From the NCBI GenBank assembly GCA_026400305.1, contig JAPLPI010000065.1, forward strand, positions 1 through 5,542: DNA of 5,542 bases. Reading direction: 5' to 3'. Made by a program: the position numbers and the translations under genes. Below, in pieces: positions 1 through 5,542 of this stretch. The stretch comes from Alphaproteobacteria bacterium. Lineage in GTDB: Bacteria; Pseudomonadota; Alphaproteobacteria; Micropepsales; Micropepsaceae. The notes beneath the pieces are model-generated. The model did not search any database. It had not been told where the DNA came from and worked only from the letters and a program-made list of their open reading frames with translations. Within the stretch, counting starts at the first letter, position 1; every line of letters begins with the position of its first letter.

Positions 1-156
1 GAACTGACACGCAACCAGGTCGTGGTGCCCTATCTGTTTGAGGTGCGTGAGGTGAATGGCAAGATCAACCCGGTGAAGGAGCGCGAGATCATCCGCGCCG
101 CGGGACCGACCGTGCATCCCCATACCGGCAAGCAAGCAGGCCAGATCAATGCTTAA
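1..156 (+). CDS. DUF2849 domain protein, C-terminal part (5' end outside window)
   Basis: The open frame runs from the window edge to a TAA and gives the last 51 residues of a small protein that is usually about 100 residues long. The ending, with VVVPYLFEV, then REIIRAAGPTV and a GKQA tail, resembles what I recall of the DUF2849 family, which in Alphaproteobacteria commonly sits immediately upstream of the sulfite reductase gene. The stop overlaps the following cysI start by 8 bases, so the two are almost certainly co-transcribed and probably translationally coupled. The biochemical role of DUF2849 is not known to me; a part in sulfite reduction (accessory or electron-transfer partner) is inferred only from context. 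The family call rests on the C-terminal half plus position, since the N-terminus is not visible. Confidence 0.75.
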   Translation, partial: ELTRNQVVVPYLFEVREVNGKINPVKEREIIRAAGPTVHPHTGKQAGQINA

Positions 157-1834
157 TCCGCTGGCAAAGCAAGTCGATCCCAACATGTACCGCTATGACG
201 AGTTCGACGCCCAGTTCGTCGGCGAGCGGGTGGAGCAGTTCGCCGGCCAGGTGGCGCGCCGCCTGTCGGGCGAACTCACCGAAGACCAGTTCAAGCCGCT
301 GCGCCTTATGAACGGGCTGTACCTGCAGCTGCACGCCTACATGCTGCGGGTGGCGGTGCCTTACGGCACCCTGTCGTCGAAACAGATGCGCAAGCTGGCG
401 CACATCGCCCGCACCTATGACAAGGATTTTGGGCACTTCACCACCCGCACCAATCTGCAGTTCAACTGGATCAAGCTGGTCGATGTGCCCGCGATACTGC
501 GCGAGCTAGCGGATGTGGAAATGCATTGCATCCAGACCTCCGGCAACTGCGTGCGCAACGTCACCGCCGACCAGTTCGCCGGCGCCACCGACGAAGAGAT
601 AGAGGATCCGCGCCCGCTGGCAGAGATCATCCGCCAATGGTCCAGCCTGCATCCCGAATTCGCCTTCCTGGCCCGCAAGTTCAAGATCGCCGTCGGCGCC
701 TGCGAGAAGGATCGCGCCGCGCTGCAGTATCACGACATGGCGGTCCAGATCGTGAAGAATACGCAAGGCCGGATCGGCTACAAGGTGATGGCGGGCGGCG
801 GCATGGGCCGCACCCCCTATATCGCCCATGTGATGAGCGAATTTGTGAAGCGCGATGATATCCTCGCGTATCTGGAAGCGGTACTTCGCGTCTACAACCA
901 GGACAGCCGCCGCGACAACATTCACAAGCAGCGCATCAAAATCCTGATCAACGCGATCGGGCCCGAGGAAATGCGCAAGCGCATAGAGCGCGAGTTCAAC
1001 GAGATCAAGCGCGCCGGCACCATGCAGCTGCCGCAGGACGAGCTGGACCGCATCACCGCCTATTTCACGTCGCCCAAGTTCGAGACCGGCCTGTCCGACG
1101 AAATGCCGCAAGCCGGCCAGGATTTCGCCAACTGGGTGAAGACCAATGTGAGCAAGCACCGCGCGCCGGGCTATGCCATAGCCACCATCACCCTGAAGAC
1201 GCCGGGCCAGGTGCCGGGTGACGCCACCTCGGCCCAGATGGACGTCATCGCCGACCTGATGGACCAGTTCAGCGTAGGCGAAGTACGCGTGACCCATGAA
1301 CAGAATCTGGTGCTGCCGCATGCCCGCAAGAAGGACCTGCCGGCAATTTTTGCGAAACTGAAGGAACTGGATTTCGCGTCTCCCAATGCCGGACTGATCA
1401 CAGACATCATCGCCTGTCCGGGGCTGGACTATTGCGACCTAGCCAATGCGCGCTCCATCCCGATCGCCCAGGCCATCGCCAGGAAGTTCGAGAATCTGGA
1501 TCGCCAGCACCAGATCGGCGAACTGAAGATCAAGATTTCCGGCTGCATCAATGCCTGCGGCCATCACCATGCCGGCCACATCGGCATCCTGGGTGTCGAC
1601 AAGAAGGGCGTGGAATTCTACCAGCTGGTGCTGGGCGGTTCGGGCGCCGAAGACGCCAGCATCGGCGAAATCATGGGGCCCGGTTTCGGCGAACATGATA
1701 TCGCCGACGCGGTCGAGCGGGTGGTGAATGTCTATATCGCCCAGCGCAAGGACGGGGAACGCTTCCTGGACACCTATCGTCGGCTGGGCATGGCGCCGTT
1801 CAAGGACGCCGCTTACGGGAAAGTCGCGGCGTGA
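149..1834 (+). CDS. cysI: Siroheme/[4Fe-4S] sulfite (or nitrite) reductase hemoprotein
   Basis: Predicted cytoplasmic enzyme for the six-electron reduction of sulfite to sulfide in cysteine synthesis; 561 residues, normal for the single-chain alphaproteobacterial type. Visible in order: a first ferredoxin-like half domain containing TTRTNLQFNWI (98-108), TSGNCVRN (130-137), KFK (177-179) and GGGMGRTP (216-223) of the siroheme-binding domain, a second half domain with THEQN (382-386), and the cofactor motif C423-x5-C429 ... C466-x3-C470, which binds the 4Fe-4S cluster and, through its last Cys, siroheme iron. All four cysteines are present, so the enzyme looks intact. Nitrite reductases share this architecture; sulfite is favoured because of the flanking DUF2849 and DUF934 genes. 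The ATG at 149 has an AGG 8 bases upstream and overlaps the previous stop. An in-frame ATG at 185 (starting MYRYDEFD) is an alternative, because many homologues appear to begin there. No CysJ-type flavoprotein is present; the electron donor is unknown. Confidence 0.93.
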   Translation: MLNPLAKQVDPNMYRYDEFDAQFVGERVEQFAGQVARRLSGELTEDQFKPLRLMNGLYLQLHAYMLRVAVPYGTLSSKQMRKLAHIARTYDKDFGHFTTRTNLQFNWIKLVDVPAILRELADVEMHCIQTSGNCVRNVTADQFAGATDEEIEDPRPLAEIIRQWSSLHPEFAFLARKFKIAVGACEKDRAALQYHDMAVQIVKNTQGRIGYKVMAGGGMGRTPYIAHVMSEFVKRDDILAYLEAVLRVYNQDSRRDNIHKQRIKILINAIGPEEMRKRIEREFNEIKRAGTMQLPQDELDRITAYFTSPKFETGLSDEMPQAGQDFANWVKTNVSKHRAPGYAIATITLKTPGQVPGDATSAQMDVIADLMDQFSVGEVRVTHEQNLVLPHARKKDLPAIFAKLKELDFASPNAGLITDIIACPGLDYCDLANARSIPIAQAIARKFENLDRQHQIGELKIKISGCINACGHHHAGHIGILGVDKKGVEFYQLVLGGSGAEDASIGEIMGPGFGEHDIADAVERVVNVYIAQRKDGERFLDTYRRLGMAPFKDAAYGKVAA

Positions 1835-2322
1835 CCAAGCTGATCAAAAGTGGCGCCTACGCGCAGGACGTCTATGCGCCCGTGGCCGATGATGCCGCGC
1901 TGCCCGATGGGCCGGTGCTGGTGTCGCTGGCGCGCTTCAACGAGGATCGCGACACATTGCTGGCGCGCAACACGACAGTGGGTATTCGCCTGCAGTCGAG
2001 CGAAAATCCCGAACAGCTGGGTGCGGACGTGCATCACTTCGCACTGATCGCGTTGGAGTTTCCCAAATTCCGCGACGGCCGCGCCTTCTCCTGGGCACGC
2101 ATCTTGCGCACCCGTTTGGGCTTTATCGGCGAAATCCGCGCCGTGGGCGATTTCCTTTATGACCAAGTGAATTATCAGCACCGTGTCGGCTTCGATGCCT
2201 GGGAAGTATCGGACAATTTTACGGTCGAGATGTTCCAGCGCGCCCTGACCGAGATGACCAACGTCTACCAGCCCTCGGCCGACGGCAAGAAGACCATCCG
2301 CGAGCTCCGGGCGGCGCGTTAA
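1831..2322 (+). CDS. DUF934 domain protein of the sulfite-reduction operon
   Basis: A 163-residue protein with the features of the DUF934 family: DGRAFSWARILRTR (82-95), GEIRAVGDFLYDQ (100-112) and RVGFDAWEV (118-126). Members are typically encoded next to sulfite reductase and often near cysH, and are annotated as oxidoreductase-associated proteins of unknown mechanism. The GTG start overlaps the cysI stop in a GTGA arrangement, which indicates translational coupling; a GGGAAA at 1817-1822 may serve as a weak ribosome binding site. No signal peptide or membrane segment is visible, so it is probably cytoplasmic. It is the last gene of the operon here: the next gene lies 129 bases away behind its own probable regulatory region. 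Family assignment is firm; a role in sulfite reduction is inferred from the neighbourhood. Confidence 0.85.
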   Translation: MTKLIKSGAYAQDVYAPVADDAALPDGPVLVSLARFNEDRDTLLARNTTVGIRLQSSENPEQLGADVHHFALIALEFPKFRDGRAFSWARILRTRLGFIGEIRAVGDFLYDQVNYQHRVGFDAWEVSDNFTVEMFQRALTEMTNVYQPSADGKKTIRELRAAR

Positions 2323-2334
2323 CTCGCCATCAGG

Positions 2335-2392
2335 TTCGGCGTCACCCGGCCCGCATTCATCCACGGTTCATCTAAATTACGCCTTATTCAGC
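2335..2392 (+). promoter_or_regulatory. Phased TTC-type hexamers, possible response-regulator site
   Basis: The region between the DUF934 gene and the LTXXQ gene contains TTCGGC (2335), two identical TTCATC copies (2356 and 2367) and TTCAGC (2387). Start-to-start distances are 21, 11 and 20 bases, close to whole DNA helical turns, so all copies face one side of the helix. Direct repeats spaced 11 bases are typical of OmpR/PhoB-family response regulators. A TTATTC at 2384-2389 could be a -10 element 11 bases after the second TTCATC. The repeats are seen; the regulator and the promoter are inferred. Confidence 0.35.
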
Positions 2393-2438
2393 GGCGGAGG
2401 GTCCGTAGCCACCCTAAGCTGCGGCCAAATTTCGAACC

Positions 2439-2445
2439 AAAGGAA
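2439..2445 (+). promoter_or_regulatory. Ribosome binding site of the LTXXQ gene
   Basis: AAAGGAA lies 6 bases before the ATG at 2452, the clearest Shine-Dalgarno match in the window. It fixes the start so that the protein begins with a well-formed signal peptide. Confidence 0.7.
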
Positions 2446-2451
2446 TTTCAC

Positions 2452-3117
2452 ATGCGCAAAGCCCTTCTCCCCATGGTCGCCAGCCTTGCCCTGTACGGCG
2501 CAGCCACCGTGGCCCTGATTGCCACCAATGCCCATGCCGCCCAGACCGCCAAGCCAACGATGCTCGCCCTGATCGGCAGCGATGCCGGCGCCGCCGCGCG
2601 CAAACCGATGATGATCGCGCAACTGGCCCCCGGCGACAGCGGCGGCTCCCATTCCGAAGTTGGGCCGCCGCCAGGAATGCGAGATGGCATGGAAGGCCGC
2701 ATAATGCGCCGCGGCCAGATGTGCCAGGACATGTATGCTCATAAGGTCGGCGAGCTGGCCTTTCTGGAAACCAGGCTGTCGCTCACCGCCAGCCAGGAAC
2801 CGCTGTTCGCGCGCTGGAAACAGACCAGCCTGCAAATCGCCAAGCAGCATGCCGGCGCGTGCGCCACCCGCGAACGCCGCGAGCTCGGTGAGCGCCGCGG
2901 TATGATGGCCCGGTTGAACATAGAAGAAACCATGCTCAAGCGCCGCCTGGCCGACATCGATGCGGAACGGCCGTCCCTAGACGCCCTCTATGCTTCGCTC
3001 AGTGCCGAACAGAAGCAGGAGTTCGGCCAGGCCGCCATGCGCGCCATGGGTCCGGGCAGAGGTCCGATGGGTCACGGCCCGATGGGGGACATGCCCCCGC
3101 CAGCGCCCCCGCAATAG
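2452..3117 (+). CDS. Exported LTXXQ-motif (CpxP/Spy-like) periplasmic protein
   Basis: A 221-residue predicted periplasmic protein. The N-terminus is a standard signal peptide: basic MRK, a hydrophobic stretch to about residue 25, and a likely cleavage after AHA (27-29). A disordered linker rich in Gly, Pro and Met (about 30-88) precedes a helical, highly charged core with LTASQ (111-115) and a second, LTXXQ-like LSAEQ (183-187), the paired pattern of the CpxP/Spy/ZraP superfamily. Known members are envelope-stress chaperones or regulators of two-component systems, some of them metal-responsive. The core has two cysteines (C91, C137) that could pair in the periplasm. The tail (199-221) is rich in Gly, Met and Pro with one His, including GPMGHGPMGDM, so metal binding is possible but unproven. 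It appears monocistronic: phased repeats upstream, strong terminator downstream. The family call is good; the specific function is unknown. Confidence 0.75.
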   Translation: MRKALLPMVASLALYGAATVALIATNAHAAQTAKPTMLALIGSDAGAAARKPMMIAQLAPGDSGGSHSEVGPPPGMRDGMEGRIMRRGQMCQDMYAHKVGELAFLETRLSLTASQEPLFARWKQTSLQIAKQHAGACATRERRELGERRGMMARLNIEETMLKRRLADIDAERPSLDALYASLSAEQKQEFGQAAMRAMGPGRGPMGHGPMGDMPPPAPPQ

Positions 3118-3133
3118 CAATCAAACTGTCATG

Positions 3134-3167
3134 AAAAAGGCTGCGCCCGCGTGCGCAGCCTTTTTTC
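3134..3167 (+). terminator. Strong intrinsic terminator after the LTXXQ gene
   Basis: A perfect 8-bp stem, GGCTGCGC (3139-3146) with GCGCAGCC (3153-3160), encloses a 6-base loop and is followed by six T (3161-3166). Five A at 3134-3138 can extend the stem against the T run and would also allow function on the opposite strand. It starts 16 bases after the LTXXQ stop and ends 38 bases before the decarboxylase ATG. Confidence 0.92.
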
Positions 3168-3204
3168 TTGCGCGAACGGCTCCGAAGGCCCAAAACGCCA
3201 AACC

Positions 3205-4371
3205 ATGAACGCGCCAAACCGTTTCGACGCCCTGCCCCACTTCGCGACTGCCATGAAGGCGATCGAAAGTCTCAAGCCGACCGAGCCGCTGTATCTGGTG
3301 CAACCCGACAAGTTCGCCGGCGCCGCCAAGCAGTTCCTGGACGGGTTTCCGGGCGACGTTCTGTACGCGGTGAAGGCCAATCCGCACCCGATCGCGATCA
3401 CCAATCTATGGAATGCCGGCATCCGCCATTTCGACACCGCCAGCCTGGGCGAGATCGAGGCGGTGAAAAGTCTGTTCCCCGGCGCCATCTGCCATTTCAT
3501 GGCGCCGGTGCGCCTGCCGGGACAGGCTAAGGCGGCCTTCGAGAAACACGGCGTCACCGACTTTGTCGTCGACAGCGCCGCGGAGCTGGACAAGCTTTTG
3601 TCCGAGACCGGCAAGCCTGCGAAGCTGCGCGTGTTCGTGCGGCTGGTGGCGCAGCTGGGCGGCGCGCTGCTGGAAATGTCCAGCAAGTATGGCTGCCGTC
3701 CTGAGGAAGCCGCCAAGCTGCTCAAGCGCGTGCGGGTGGCCGGCGCGGCGCCCTGCCTGACCTTCCATGTCGGATCGCAATGCCTGTCGCCCTTTTCCTA
3801 TGCCCAGGCGATCGAGATCGCCCAGCGCACCATCGCGCTGTCGGGGGTGGAAATCGCGGCGCTGGATATCGGCGGTGGATTCCCGGCCGCCTATTCGGGA
3901 CAGGAGCCGCCGCCCTATCACTGGTATTTCGACATGATCAAGGAAGCGCTGAACACGCTGGGGCCGGCCAAGCTGAATATCATGTGCGAGCCGGGCCGCG
4001 CCTTGTGCGCGCCGGGCATTTCGCTGGTGACCCAGGTGGTGATGCGCCGCGGCGACCGGCTCTACATGAATGACGGCATCTATGGCAGCTTCGACGAGCA
4101 GCGCTTCATCAGTTTCGACGAGGATTATCCGCCCACCGGCATTACGCTGGACACGCGCGGCAAGGCCAAGCTTCTGAGCGGCGAGAAGCTCCCCTTCCGT
4201 GCTTATGGTCCCACCTGCGACAGCGCCGATGTGCTGCCGCGCCCGGTGCTACTTCCCGACAGCATCGCCAATGGCGATTACGTGCTGTTCGGCGCGATGG
4301 GAGCCTATACGGTGTCGTCGCGCTCGCCGTTCAATGGCTATTACCCGGACAGTTGGGCAGTCATCGGCTGA
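3205..4371 (+). CDS. PLP-dependent ornithine/lysine-type decarboxylase (group IV, alanine racemase fold)
   Basis: A 388-residue cytoplasmic enzyme predicted to decarboxylate L-ornithine to putrescine (or L-lysine to cadaverine), the entry to polyamine synthesis. Order of motifs: YAVKANP with the PLP Schiff-base lysine K57; HVGSQC (188-193); DIGGGFP (221-227), the phosphate-binding glycine loop; EPGR (262-265); NDGIYGSFDE (289-298), where D290 matches the substrate-binding Asp of eukaryotic ODC; GPTCDS (335-340) with the active-site Cys C338 and neighbouring D339; and GAYT (366-369). All key residues are present and the length is normal for an intact enzyme. The start is the ATG at 3205; an upstream in-frame GTG at 3151 falls inside the terminator and is unlikely. 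The only purine-rich site (GAAGG, 3184-3188) is 16 bases away, so ribosome loading is poor or coupled to an upstream reading frame. Ornithine is the favoured substrate; lysine, dual specificity or a carboxynorspermidine decarboxylase relative cannot be fully excluded. Confidence 0.9.
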   Translation: MNAPNRFDALPHFATAMKAIESLKPTEPLYLVQPDKFAGAAKQFLDGFPGDVLYAVKANPHPIAITNLWNAGIRHFDTASLGEIEAVKSLFPGAICHFMAPVRLPGQAKAAFEKHGVTDFVVDSAAELDKLLSETGKPAKLRVFVRLVAQLGGALLEMSSKYGCRPEEAAKLLKRVRVAGAAPCLTFHVGSQCLSPFSYAQAIEIAQRTIALSGVEIAALDIGGGFPAAYSGQEPPPYHWYFDMIKEALNTLGPAKLNIMCEPGRALCAPGISLVTQVVMRRGDRLYMNDGIYGSFDEQRFISFDEDYPPTGITLDTRGKAKLLSGEKLPFRAYGPTCDSADVLPRPVLLPDSIANGDYVLFGAMGAYTVSSRSPFNGYYPDSWAVIG

Positions 4372-4390
4372 TATTTACTTCCTGTTAAGT

Positions 4391-4416
4391 ATCGCGGCGC
4401 GGTGGCGCTGATTTTT
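4391..4416 (+). terminator. Possible weak intrinsic terminator after the decarboxylase
   Basis: A short GC hairpin, GCGC (4397-4400) and GCGC (4405-4408) around a GGTG loop, can be extended by ATC (4391-4393) pairing with GAT (4410-4412) across a small internal loop, and runs into five T (4412-4416). It lies 20 bases after the decarboxylase stop, the right place for a terminator, but the stem is short and imperfect. Confidence 0.35.
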
Positions 4417-4461
4417 CACGACAAACGAAACGTTAAGAGTGATGCGCCAGCATGTCCTTGC

Positions 4462-4467
4462 AAAGGA
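4462..4467 (+). promoter_or_regulatory. Ribosome binding site that decides the DUF2336 gene start
   Basis: AAAGGA ends 7 bases before the ATG at 4475. The earlier in-frame starts (GTG 4439, ATG 4442) lack a comparable, properly spaced site, so the shorter protein is preferred. Confidence 0.65.
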
Positions 4468-4474
4468 TATCGCC

Positions 4475-5038
4475 ATGACCGCTTCGCAAAAGCTTTCCCA
4501 CCTGCTGCAGCTGGCCGACCAGGGCCCGGCCCTGCGCGCCGCGCTGGCGGAAGAAGTGGCCGAGCTGCTCACAGCCTGGCCGTCCGATTATCCCGACAGC
4601 ATGCGCTGTGTGTGCGAGGCCTTGCTAGCCAAGGCGGCCCGCGATGTCGATTGCGCCACCCGCGCCTGCCTGCGCGTGCAACTTTATTCCGATCCCGAAC
4701 TGTCGGGGCGCGTGCTGCCGCGCGAATCCACGGCGCAGACCCTGGTTGATGCCGCCCGCCGCGACGAAGGCCTGCGCGATGCCCTGGCGCAGAGCCTGGG
4801 CGTGGACGACACGATGGTAGTGCAGATACTGAACGATGAAAGCGGCGCCGCGCTGGCGGTGGCCTGCAAGGGCGCCAACATTGAACGCGCGGCGTTTTCG
4901 GCGCTGGCCTTGCTGGTCCGCCCGGGCTGCGACCGCGCCCATGCCTTTGCCGTGCTGGACGCCTATGACATCGTGCCGATGAGCGAAGCCACCCGCGTGC
5001 TGCGCGGCTGGCGCGAAGGCGCAAGCGTCGCGGCCTAG
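4475..5038 (+). CDS. Short DUF2336-like helical protein, function unknown
   Basis: A 187-residue, predominantly helical, Ala/Leu-rich protein without a signal peptide or membrane segment. The segment at about 123-147, beginning SGAALAVACKGANIERAAF, and the ending RVLRGWR (174-180) resemble the C-terminal repeat of DUF2336 proteins, an alphaproteobacterial family with HEAT-like helical repeats and no established activity. Family members are, as I recall, usually about twice this length, so this is either a short variant or the call is only a distant match. The N-terminal half (1-110) also looks like stacked helices but I recognise no motif in it. The start is set by the AAAGGA site; starting at 4439 would add 12 residues. 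It stands alone between the decarboxylase and the convergent prfC, so context gives no function. C45, C47, C60, C65, C131 and C152 make it fairly cysteine-rich for a cytoplasmic protein. Confidence 0.65.
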   Translation: MTASQKLSHLLQLADQGPALRAALAEEVAELLTAWPSDYPDSMRCVCEALLAKAARDVDCATRACLRVQLYSDPELSGRVLPRESTAQTLVDAARRDEGLRDALAQSLGVDDTMVVQILNDESGAALAVACKGANIERAAFSALALLVRPGCDRAHAFAVLDAYDIVPMSEATRVLRGWREGASVAA

Positions 5039-5074
5039 CCCCCGGAGCGTCGACGAGAGCTGGAGCGGCCTAAA

Positions 5075-5542
5075 TCAAGACACCGCGTTGACTTCGTGGC
5101 GCTCGCGGGTCTTCAGGAATTTCACATTCGGAAAACGCTCAGCAACATAGCCGATTTCCCAGGCGCTCTTGGACAGGAACACCGGCGCGCCGTCACGGTC
5201 GGTCGCCATGCCGCCCTTGTTGGCGTTTGAGAATTTTTCCAGTTCCGCCTCACTGCCCGCCAACCAGCGGGCGGCGTCGTAAGGCGAAGCTTCCAGTTCA
5301 GCGTCCAGGTCGTATTCGGCCACAAGCCGCGACTTGAGAACGTCCAGCTGCAGCGCGCCCACGACACCGACGATCCACTGCGAACCGATGGCCGGCTTGA
5401 ACACCTGGGTGACGCCCTCTTCCGCCAAACTCTCCAGCGCACGCGCCATGTGCTTCTGCTTCATGGGATCGGACAAGCGCACCCGGCGTAGGATTTCCGG
5501 CGCGAAGTTTGGAATGCCGGTGAACACCAAATTTCCCGATTC
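5075..5542 (-). CDS. prfC: Peptide chain release factor 3, C-terminal part (5' end outside window)
   Basis: The reverse-strand frame is open from the window edge to a TGA and encodes the last 155 residues of RF3, the translational GTPase that recycles RF1/RF2 from the ribosome after peptide release. The E. coli protein is about 529 residues, so roughly 30 percent is seen. Recognisable segments are FTGIPNFAPEI near the visible start, RVRLSDPMKQKHM, EEGVTQVFKP, IVGVVGALQLDVLKSRL followed by the EYD strand, the ARW segment, and ERFPNVKFLKTRERHE close to the end; all match domain III of RF3. The GTPase domain lies beyond the window. A TTG at 5530 is not a real start because the frame continues upstream with conserved sequence. 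The gene converges on the DUF2336 gene with a 36-base gap. Confidence 0.95.
   Translation of the reverse strand, partial: ESGNLVFTGIPNFAPEILRRVRLSDPMKQKHMARALESLAEEGVTQVFKPAIGSQWIVGVVGALQLDVLKSRLVAEYDLDAELEASPYDAARWLAGSEAELEKFSNANKGGMATDRDGAPVFLSKSAWEIGYVAERFPNVKFLKTRERHEVNAVS

Noticed and set aside
506..1321. Long reverse-strand open frame (271 codons) opposite cysI
   Set aside because: It lies entirely opposite a well-supported gene. Its His/Leu/Ala/Val-rich protein has no recognisable domain, and long antisense frames are common in GC-rich genes.
2308..2330. Short inverted repeat GGCG...CGCC at the end of the DUF934 gene as a terminator
   Set aside because: The stem is only four pairs, lies across the stop codon and has no T run.
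1813..2364. Reverse-strand open frame (183 codons) covering the DUF934 gene
   Set aside because: The forward frame has the DUF934 motifs and the overlap with cysI; the reverse frame shows no family features.
3084..3098. GGGGG-ACATG-CCCCC hairpin near the end of the LTXXQ gene
   Set aside because: It encodes Gly-Asp-Met-Pro-Pro of the low-complexity tail and has no T run; it is most simply a by-product of GC-rich codons.
3151..3204. Upstream GTG start for the decarboxylase
   Set aside because: The GTG lies in the loop and stem of the terminator, has no ribosome binding site, and the extra 18 residues look like translated non-coding sequence.
3406..3921. Reverse-strand frame (171 codons) opposite the decarboxylase
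   Set aside because: It is a shadow of the decarboxylase codons; the forward frame carries every catalytic motif.
4384..4437. GTTAAG (4384) and CGTTAAG (4431) as a CtrA-type cell-cycle site before the DUF2336 gene
   Set aside because: The two TTAA cores are 47 bases apart instead of the TTAA-N7-TTAA spacing, and single half-sites are too common to support a call.

Overview
The window looks like an ordinary GC-rich chromosomal stretch from an alphaproteobacterium. The main evidence is the gene order DUF2849 - siroheme sulfite reductase - DUF934, together with a DUF2336-type protein. DUF2849 and DUF2336 are families known mainly from Alphaproteobacteria. No mobile element, CRISPR array, tRNA or rRNA is visible. 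No gene-free stretch exceeds about 130 bases.

Left third (1-2322, + strand): the end of an assimilatory sulfate/sulfite reduction operon. The 3' end of a DUF2849 gene overlaps cysI (hemoprotein sulfite/nitrite reductase) by 8 bases. cysI in turn overlaps a DUF934 gene by 4 bases (GTGA). This compact layout implies one transcript with coupled translation. No cysH, cysG or electron-donor gene is visible in the window.

Middle (2323-3167, + strand): a 129-base intergenic region carries helically phased TTC-type hexamers. It is followed by a gene with a good ribosome binding site that encodes an exported LTXXQ (CpxP/Spy-like) periplasmic protein. A strong intrinsic terminator follows that gene.

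Right-middle (3205-5038, + strand): a complete alanine-racemase-fold (group IV) ornithine/lysine-type decarboxylase, which should feed polyamine synthesis. Its ATG lies only 38 bases after the terminator and has no good ribosome binding site. A possible weak terminator separates it from a short DUF2336-like protein of unknown role.

Right end (5075-5542, - strand): the C-terminal part of peptide chain release factor 3 (prfC), convergent with the DUF2336 gene and cut by the window edge.

No clear new multi-gene system was found. The points most worth a second look are the decarboxylase leader (a terminator inside a possible 25-codon leader ORF that overlaps the decarboxylase start) and the phased repeats before the LTXXQ gene.
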